NCBI RefSeq assembly: GCF_937934665.1 | Contig: NZ_CALGYW010000070.1 | Coordinates: 1 to 17,525 of the forward strand | DNA from: an uncultured Anaerococcus sp. | GTDB lineage: Bacteria; Bacillota; Clostridia; Tissierellales; Peptoniphilaceae | Length of the DNA: 17,525 nt | Direction: 5' to 3' | Shown: in pieces, positions 12,861 to 17,525 of the stretch | How positions within the stretch are numbered: the first letter of the stretch is position 1 | Layout of the letters: every line of letters starts with the position of its first letter | Made by a program: the position numbers and the translations under genes | Notes under the pieces: generated by a model | What the model was told of the DNA's origin: nothing | The model's input: the letters and a program-made list of their open reading frames with translations, nothing else | Databases searched by the model: none

Positions 12861-13033
12861 GGGGCTGTTGCAAATTGTGAATAATTATCGTCCCATCATC
12901 ATGAGGTTCTCTCTCAAAGTTTCATGTTTAGCCCGCCGGCTCATAGAGGCGAAACTTCACGAGAAAAAAGCCCGTCGGCTCATTGAGACCTCATGATGAT
13001 ATTGGGACGATTTATTCATTCTGCAACAGTCCC
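12861..13033 (+). repeat. Palindromic intergenic element, copy 2 (MITE-like, also terminator-like)
   Basis: The ends GGGGCTGTTGCA (12861-12872) and TGCAACAGTCCC (13022-13033) form terminal inverted repeats with one mismatch. Inside, ATCGTCCCA-ATCATGAGGT near 12887-12907 pairs with the matching segment near 12987-13010 apart from a two-base bulge. AGCCCGCCGGCTCAT and AGCCCGTCGGCTCAT form an imperfect direct repeat near the centre. The 173-bp unit carries no open frame. It starts six bases after the veg stop codon and is followed by a six-T tract, so the outer stem could end veg transcription. The copy at 1245-1411 shares the end sequences. The termini recall CTGTTGCA-type IS ends, but no transposase is nearby. 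Confidence 0.8.
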
Positions 13034-13071
13034 TTTTTTATTTCTAAATAAAAATTTTAGGAGGCTGATAA

Positions 13072-13911
13072 ATGAAATTTGCGGACTTGCACATGCACAC
13101 ATCTTATTCAGATGGGGACGATGATATAAAAGAAGTAATAGAAATGGCCTATAAGGCGGGTCTTAAGACAATTGCCATTACAGATCACGATAGGGCAGAC
13201 CACTTTGAAAAGATAAAAAAAGCAGGTAAAGACTATGATATTAGACTAATAAAGGGTCTAGAAATATCTGCCTATGACTTTGACGCCCATAAAAAAGTCC
13301 ACATAGTGGGCCTGTTTTTGCCAAATTCTACGCCAGAAATTGATAAATTAAACGCCATTACTAATAAAAAAAGAGAAGCCTACCATATTTCACTTTTACC
13401 AAAACTTGCAAGAGACGGTTTTGACCTTGACTATGATTATGTAAAAACTTTTGCAAAAAATTCAATAATCTATAAGTCAGATATATTTTGGGCTATGAAA
13501 GAAAAGTACCCAGAAAAAATGGAAGGAGTCGGTTTTAAGGATATTTTCCACGAAAAAACTACAGATGAGCTTGCAAAGACTATGGGCTATATACCTGTAA
13601 AAGATGCCATAAAAGCAGTAAACGCCGACGGTGGTCTATCAATCCTTGCCCATCCTCAAGAGTATGACAACTGGGATGAGATAGGGAAATATAAAAAAAT
13701 GGGCTTAAGAGCCATGGAAATTAACCACTCTAGGATGAAGAACGGAGACTTTGAAAGGGCAAGAGATTTTGCGAGTAAACTTGATCTTTTAATGTCAGGT
13801 GGTTCTGATTTTCATAGGCTAGGACGCTTTGACCTTGCTGATTACGGCCTAAGTGAGGATGAATTTAAAAACCTAGAGGAGGACTTTTTTGAAAAATATT
13901 GTAATTCTTGA
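13072..13911 (+). CDS. PHP-domain metal-dependent phosphoesterase
   Basis: A 279-residue protein with all PHP motifs: DLHMHTSYSDG (H7, H9, D14), ITDHD (D38-H39-D40), GLEIS (E64) and KVHIVG (H77), ILAHPQEY (H194) and GGSDFHRLG (D246, H248). This is the stand-alone TrpH/YciV-like branch. Characterised members act on 3',5'-nucleoside bisphosphates (pAp) or on 5' ends of short RNAs, using three metal ions; which applies here is unknown. The ATG follows TAGGAGG by eight bases. The gene's last 23 bases overlap the start of the dehydrogenase gene, so the two are co-expressed. The palindromic element lies just upstream, and no clear separate promoter was found in the 38 bases after it. Confidence 0.92.
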   Translation: MKFADLHMHTSYSDGDDDIKEVIEMAYKAGLKTIAITDHDRADHFEKIKKAGKDYDIRLIKGLEISAYDFDAHKKVHIVGLFLPNSTPEIDKLNAITNKKREAYHISLLPKLARDGFDLDYDYVKTFAKNSIIYKSDIFWAMKEKYPEKMEGVGFKDIFHEKTTDELAKTMGYIPVKDAIKAVNADGGLSILAHPQEYDNWDEIGKYKKMGLRAMEINHSRMKNGDFERARDFASKLDLLMSGGSDFHRLGRFDLADYGLSEDEFKNLEEDFFEKYCNS

Positions 13912-14851
13912 TTCAAGACCCCTAAATCCAGGAGATATGACCTTTGCTGACTTAGAAAAGTTAGGAAATCTCACAGTCTATGAATCTTCTCCAGATGATA
14001 GAGAAGAAATCATAAAAAGAGCCAAGGATGCAGAGATCCTTCTTGTTTGCTATGCAAAAATTACTAGGGAAATTATAGAAAGCCTACCTAAACTTAAATA
14101 TATAGGGGTATTATCAACAGGTTTTGATAATATTGACCTTAAAGCTTGTAGTAAAAACGGTATAGTTGTAACAAACGTGCCTTCCTATGGGACTGAAGCT
14201 GTAGCCCAGTTTGCCTTGGCCCTCCTTTTAGAAATAACAAGTAGGGTTGGCCACCATGATAGGGAAGTTAAAAATGGTCGTTGGAAGAAGGTGGGATTTT
14301 GGTATTTTGGTGACTATCCGCTTATAGAACTTACTGGCAAGACCATTGGCATAATGGGACTTGGAAAGATTGGTATTGCAGCAGCAAAGATATATAAGGC
14401 CATGGGTATGGAGGTTTTAGCCTACAATAGGAGCGAAAGCGATGAGGGTAGAAAAATTGTAAAATATGTAAATCTTGATGACATTTATGAAAAATCTGAT
14501 ATAATTGACTTACATCTGCCTTTAACTAAGGATACGGAAAATATTATAAATGAAAAATCAATATCAAAAATGAAAGATGGAGTTATCATTATAAATACAG
14601 CAAGGGGTGGCCTAATCGATGAAAAAGCTCTGCTATCTGGGATTGACTCTGGAAAGGTTTTTGCTGCAGGCCTAGATGTTAATAAAACTGAGCCAATCAA
14701 TGATGATAACCCGCTACTTGCCTACGAAAATATCATCCTAACCCCGCATATGGGCTGGGGGCCAGTTGAAACTAGAAAAAGGCTTGTTGATATTGCCATT
14801 TCAAATATCCTATCTTTTGAAAAGGGAGAGAGTAAAAATAAAGTAAATTAA
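13889..14851 (+). CDS. D-2-hydroxyacid dehydrogenase (glycerate/hydroxypyruvate type)
   Basis: A 320-residue NAD(P)-dependent oxidoreductase. The nucleotide-binding loop GLGKIG is at 157-162. The catalytic triad is R239 in NTARGGLID, E268 in NKTEPIN and H287 in LTPHMGWGP. The segment GVLSTGFDNIDL is the usual substrate-domain motif. It reduces 2-keto acids to D-2-hydroxy acids or the reverse; the YNRS sequence after the second Rossmann strand and the general pattern suggest a glycerate/hydroxypyruvate-like enzyme, but the substrate is uncertain. The start is TTG (13889-13891), supported by a GAGGAGG site six bases upstream that lies inside the PHP gene. The broken symporter gene follows after nine bases, so a three-gene operon is likely. 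Confidence 0.92.
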   Translation: MKNIVILDSRPLNPGDMTFADLEKLGNLTVYESSPDDREEIIKRAKDAEILLVCYAKITREIIESLPKLKYIGVLSTGFDNIDLKACSKNGIVVTNVPSYGTEAVAQFALALLLEITSRVGHHDREVKNGRWKKVGFWYFGDYPLIELTGKTIGIMGLGKIGIAAAKIYKAMGMEVLAYNRSESDEGRKIVKYVNLDDIYEKSDIIDLHLPLTKDTENIINEKSISKMKDGVIIINTARGGLIDEKALLSGIDSGKVFAAGLDVNKTEPINDDNPLLAYENIILTPHMGWGPVETRKRLVDIAISNILSFEKGESKNKVN

Positions 14852-14860
14852 AGGAGTTTT

Positions 14861-16260
14861 ATGAATATATTTATAGATATTGCAAACTTTATGTGGGCAA
14901 ACGTAATCGGTTATGTCCTTCTGGGCATGGGCCTTTATTATTCTATAAGGCTAGGTTTTCCTCAGTTTCGTTATGCTTAGGTTTTCCTCAGTTTCGTTAT
15001 GCTAAGGACATCTTTCACGTTATCAAGAAAAATTTAAAATCTGAATCAAATGTATCTGGATTTGCAGCCCTTGCCACAGCGGTAGGAGGCCAAGTAGGTA
15101 CATGAAGCTTGGTAGGAGTAGCGACAGCCCTTGTAGCAGGTGGACCAGGAGCGATTTTTTGGATGTGGATGACAGCCCTACTTGGTATGATCATTACCTT
15201 TGCAGAAACAGTTCTAGGCCAAGTATATAGGGTAAAGCTAGAAGATGGTACATATAGGGGAGGACCAGCTTACTATGTAAGATTTGGTCTAAAATCAAAG
15301 GTTATGTCAGTTATAACTGCATTTTTCTACATAATTGGAGTTGGTCTTTGTATGGCCTTTATGCAGACAAATTCTATTGCCCAAGCTCTAACAGGTGTAT
15401 CTGATATAAACCCAGTTTACATAGGTATAGTTATTACCATAATTGCAGCTCTTGTAACAATCGGCGGGGTAAAGAGACTTACAGACATATCAAGTAAAAT
15501 AGTACCAGTAATGGCAGGTTTATATATACTTGCAGTTATATTTATTCTTGTTACAAATATTACCAAGGTCCCAGCCATGTTTTCTGACATTTTTAAAGGA
15601 GCCTTTGGCATCAAACAAGTTTTTGCAGGACTTGGTGGATATACAATCATGCAAGCCTTTAGGTATGGGGTCGCAAGAGGCCTATTTTCAAACGATGCTG
15701 GTAATGGTATAGCAGGTATAATGCACGCATCAGCAGACGTCGACCACCCTGCAGAACAAGGATTTCTTGGTATGTTTGGTACCTTTGTCACAACTATTAT
15801 TATCTGTACCCTAACAGCCTTTGCCATCATGCTAACAGGGGTACTTGGAAACGGAAACGACGGTATAGTCCTAGTTCAAGATGTCTTCCAAGCCCAGCTA
15901 GGTAATATTGGTAGGTGGATGATTTTCTTTGCCATGCTGATGTTTGGTTATACAACTCTAATAGCCGACCTATTCTATGGTGAAACCAATGTCCTACTAA
16001 TCTTTAAAGACAAGGCGAAAATTCCACTTTGGATCTATAGACTAACAGCCTTTGCCATGTTTATAATCTCAACCAAACTAGATCTACATGTTGTTTGGGG
16101 CATTATAGATGTTTTTGTAGGGATAATCGTATTTAAAAATGTAATTAGCTTATTTTTACTATTTAAAAAGGTAAAAGGTGTAATGGACGATTATGAAAGA
16201 CAAAAAGCAGCAGGCGTAGAAGACCCAGTTTGGAAAAGAGATACAGACTACAAATTATAA
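14861..16260 (+). pseudogene. Alanine/glycine:cation symporter (AgcS), broken twice
   Basis: The frame from the ATG at 14861 (AAAGGAG five bases upstream) encodes the normal AgcS N-terminus, up to GLYYSIRLGFPQFRYA. It then meets TAG at 14978-14980, created by a perfect 26-bp tandem duplication (14952-14977 and 14978-15003). Removing one copy restores the frame, as FPQFRYAKDIFHVIKKNLKS. A second lesion, TGA at 15103-15105, replaces the glycine of the conserved GTGN motif, with AGC (Ser) in place of Asn after it. From 15106 to the TAA at 16260 the frame is open and well conserved (GPGAIFWMWMTALLG, GGPAYYVRFGL, GYTTLIADLFYGE). The repaired protein would be 457 residues, normal for a Na+- or H+-driven alanine or glycine importer. 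Because the rest is intact, the damage appears recent. Confidence 0.9.
14952..15003 (+). repeat. 26-bp perfect tandem duplication inside the symporter gene
   Basis: TAGGTTTTCCTCAGTTTCGT plus TATGCT occurs twice with no spacer (14952-14977, 14978-15003). Its length is not a multiple of three, so it shifts the frame. Loss of one copy by slippage would restore this part of the reading frame. Confidence 0.97.
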
Positions 16261-16268
16261 GAATTAAA

Positions 16269-16310
16269 AAATCCGGATTTAGGAAAAAACCTAGTCCGGA
16301 TTATTTTTTT
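16269..16310. terminator. Bidirectional terminator between symporter pseudogene and gloA
   Basis: AATCCGGA (16270-16277) pairs with TCCGGATT (16295-16302), and the inner TAGG pairs with CCTA, around an A-rich loop. Seven T follow on the plus strand (16304-16310) and an A/T tract follows on the minus strand, so it serves both convergent genes. Confidence 0.9.
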
Positions 16311-16317
16311 AAAAATT

Positions 16318-16701
16318 TTAGTCTTCTTTTTGAATGATTTCTATCTTGTAACCATCTGGGTCAGTTACAAAAAAGTACTTATCAGAATTATCACTTAAGC
16401 CTCTTAGTTCAGTAACTTCAAAGCCTTTTTCTAAAAATTCTTCTCTCAAAGATTTAATATCAGAGTGAGATATAGCTATATGGCCGTAACCATTACCTAG
16501 GTCGTAATCTTCTTCTTGGTCGTAGTTATAGGTTAATTCTAATTCATAGTCTGGACTTTGAGGAAGTTTTAGGTAAACAAGGTCAAATTCCTTTTCAGGA
16601 AATTCCTTTCTTCTAGATTCAACAAAACCCAATTCTTCTGTATAAAACTTATAGGACTTATCAAGGTCCTTAACTCTAATCATAGTGTGTAAAAATTTCA
16701 T
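16318..16701 (-). CDS. gloA: Lactoylglutathione lyase-type glyoxalase I
   Basis: A 127-residue protein of the vicinal-oxygen-chelate fold with two beta-alpha-beta-beta-beta halves. The four expected metal ligands are H5 (FLHTMIRV), E55 (ELELTYN), H74 (GYGHIAI) and E121 (YKIEII), at almost the positions of the E. coli enzyme. The short length without insertions suggests the Ni/Co-dependent bacterial class. It converts the thiol adduct of methylglyoxal to the lactoyl thioester in the cytoplasm; since many anaerobic Firmicutes lack glutathione, the thiol cofactor may be different. Two adjacent ATG codons are possible. The second (16701) is chosen because AGGAGG then lies five bases away rather than two. 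It ends at a shared bidirectional terminator. Confidence 0.9.
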   Translation of the reverse strand: MKFLHTMIRVKDLDKSYKFYTEELGFVESRRKEFPEKEFDLVYLKLPQSPDYELELTYNYDQEEDYDLGNGYGHIAISHSDIKSLREEFLEKGFEVTELRGLSDNSDKYFFVTDPDGYKIEIIQKED

Positions 16702-16786
16702 CATATCCTCCTAGTCTATTTATAACCCAAAAAGGGAGATATTACGCACCTAAAATAAAATTAAGGATTGCTTTTTAATTATCTTT

Positions 16787-16816
16787 AATAATATTAAATT
16801 TGAATTCAATATTATT
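16787..16816. promoter_or_regulatory. Perfect inverted repeat over the -35 box of the DUF2089 gene
   Basis: AATAATATT (16787-16795) and AATATTATT (16808-16816) are perfect nine-base arms with 12 bases between; the centre holds TTTGAATTCA. The repeat covers the -35 element of the predicted promoter, the right position for a repressor site, perhaps of the downstream HTH protein itself. Confidence 0.5.
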
Positions 16817-16828
16817 TAGGTTTATAAT
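16800..16828 (+). promoter_or_regulatory. Predicted promoter of the DUF2089 operon
   Basis: TTGAAT (16800-16805) and TATAAT (16823-16828), 17-base spacer; the start site would lie about 20 bases before the start codon. Confidence 0.7.
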
Positions 16829-16851
16829 AAAAATAAGCAAGGAGGCAAGCT

Positions 16852-17145
16852 ATGGGAAATGTTAAGAGAGAGCGGATAGATAATCTTGATGATAGTGAAA
16901 TCGACTTTATCAAAAGATTTATCCTAGAATCAGGATCCTTAAAGGAAATGGCAAAAATCTACGGCGTATCCTACCCAACGGTGAGACTTAGGCTTGATAG
17001 GTTAATAGAGAAAATAAAATTATCAGACAAGAAAGATTTATCCTATATAAGCCTAATAAAAACAATGGCCATAGACGGAAAAATAACCCTAGATGCAGCT
17101 AAGATTTTGATTGAAGAATACAAAAAAGAAGGAGAGGAGAAATGA
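16852..17145 (+). CDS. DUF2089-family helix-turn-helix protein
   Basis: A 97-residue protein. Residues 10-57 (LDDSEIDFIKRFILESGSLK, then EMAKIYGVSYPTVRLRLDRL) match the helix-turn-helix of DUF2089 proteins, which are found with small membrane proteins in Firmicutes. The C-terminal part (about 65-95, YISLIKTMAIDGKITLDAAK) looks like a short SHOCT-like helix pair that may aid oligomerisation. A role as a DNA-binding regulator is inferred. The ATG follows AAGGAGG by six bases. Its stop overlaps the ATG of the next membrane gene (ATGA), so translation is coupled. A palindrome over the promoter suggests self-regulation. Confidence 0.85.
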   Translation: MGNVKRERIDNLDDSEIDFIKRFILESGSLKEMAKIYGVSYPTVRLRLDRLIEKIKLSDKKDLSYISLIKTMAIDGKITLDAAKILIEEYKKEGEEK

Positions 17146-17447
17146 AGCTAGTGGCAGTAAACTCAGTAATAGCAATTTTATTTTTGGTCTTACCAATAAT
17201 TGGGCAAATTTTGATATGTAAATATATAAAGGGAAGGGCAGGCCTACTCCTACCAGGGATTTCTTTTATAATATCAATCATATATATGTTAATAATTCCA
17301 GATGATGGTAATTGGTGGATGGCAGTCCTTACAACTTTGATAATATCCAACATTCCAACAATAATTTTCTACCTAATTTATAGGTACTACGACAAAAAAG
17401 AAAAACAAAAAGACGAACTAGATAAGATGGAAATAATGGATATGTAA
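17142..17447 (+). CDS. Small membrane protein paired with the DUF2089 regulator
   Basis: I do not recognise a named family. The 101-residue protein has three hydrophobic segments (about 5-27, 33-53 and 60-82) and a charged C-terminal tail (RYYDKKEKQKDELDKMEIMD), suggesting a cytoplasmic C-terminus. The start overlaps the preceding stop codon (ATGA), and GGAGAGGAG lies just upstream. Small membrane proteins next to a DUF2089 or PspC-like regulator often form envelope-stress or antimicrobial-response units; that is a guess from context. A hairpin terminator follows at once. Confidence 0.8.
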   Translation: MKLVAVNSVIAILFLVLPIIGQILICKYIKGRAGLLLPGISFIISIIYMLIIPDDGNWWMAVLTTLIISNIPTIIFYLIYRYYDKKEKQKDELDKMEIMDM

Positions 17448-17451
17448 TAAG

Positions 17452-17474
17452 AGCAAGGTTTAGACCTTGCTTTT
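17452..17474 (+). terminator. Terminator of the DUF2089/membrane-protein operon
   Basis: AGCAAGGT and ACCTTGCT form a perfect eight-pair stem with a TTAG loop, followed by TTT. The T tract is short, but the stem is strong and sits four bases after the stop codon. Confidence 0.75.
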
Positions 17475-17479
17475 GTAGT

Positions 17480-17525
17480 ATGACGGGCATGTTCTAATGC
17501 TGGGGTGAAAATCCCTACAGAGCGT
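17480..17525 (+). ncRNA. Possible start of a riboswitch (FMN-like or cobalamin-like), cut by the window edge
   Basis: GGGGTGAAAATCCCTAC (about 17503-17519) resembles the P2 hairpin of the FMN aptamer, whose usual form is AGGGTGAAATTCCC followed by TACCGGCGG. A GGTGAAAATCC segment is also common in cobalamin riboswitches. The bases after it (AGAGCGT) fit neither model well, and the rest is outside the window. Confidence 0.35.

Noticed and set aside
12861..13033. A full insertion sequence at the CTGTTGCA-type inverted repeats
   Set aside because: The unit is only 173 bp with no open frame for a transposase, so at most it is a non-autonomous element.
15103..15105. TGA in the symporter read as a recoded glycine or selenocysteine codon
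   Set aside because: TGA ends other genes here as a normal stop (PHP gene at 13909-13911 and the DUF2089 gene at 17143-17145), no SECIS-like structure is apparent, and the same gene already has a frameshift upstream.

Overview
The window looks like the chromosome of a low-GC, Gram-positive anaerobe of the Firmicutes. The evidence is the AT-rich intergenic DNA, strong GGAGG-type ribosome binding sites, consensus TTGACA/TATAAT promoters, heavy use of AGG for arginine, a T-box leader, a CIRCE-type operator and a veg gene. The gene mix (Na+:amino-acid symporter, CBS-type pyrophosphatase, AzgA purine permease, DUF1858 and DUF2089 proteins) would fit a Peptoniphilaceae member such as Anaerococcus. 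That placement is an inference. No phage, CRISPR, tRNA or rRNA genes were seen; most of the window is ordinary chromosome.

Layout, left to right. Minus strand, 1-4101: an MFS efflux-type transporter cut by the window edge, a 600-bp non-coding stretch full of repeats, an ArsR-like winged-helix regulator with a TTG start, the tryptophan transporter trpP behind a complete Trp-specific T-box leader, and an AzgA-family purine permease. Plus strand, 4232-9012: a CNNM/CorC-type membrane protein and a CBS-domain Mn-dependent pyrophosphatase as a tight pair, a Nudix hydrolase, a small DUF1858 protein on the opposite strand, then a two-gene membrane unit (unknown protein plus hemolysin III). Plus strand, 9104-12854: htpG behind a CIRCE-like operator, an M18 aminopeptidase, and veg behind two stacked consensus promoters. 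Plus strand, 13072-16260: a PHP phosphoesterase, a D-2-hydroxyacid dehydrogenase overlapping it, and an alanine/glycine:cation symporter gene broken by a 26-bp tandem duplication and a nonsense codon. After a bidirectional terminator come gloA (minus), a DUF2089 regulator with a membrane-protein partner (plus), and at the very edge a fragment resembling the start of a riboswitch.

The most interesting non-coding signals are four. (1) Two copies, at 1245-1411 and 12861-13033, of a 165-175-bp palindromic element whose ends are conserved but whose interiors differ while each stays self-complementary; both begin within a few bases of a stop codon, in the same orientation as the gene before them. 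(2) A three-fold TTTAACGTTTA-n8-TGACAG-like motif and a 52-bp direct repeat containing a hairpin, ahead of the MFS gene. (3) A CIRCE variant with matching changes in both arms at htpG. (4) The doubly broken symporter. I did not find a clearly novel multi-gene system; the palindromic element family and the MFS leader are the best candidates for something undescribed.
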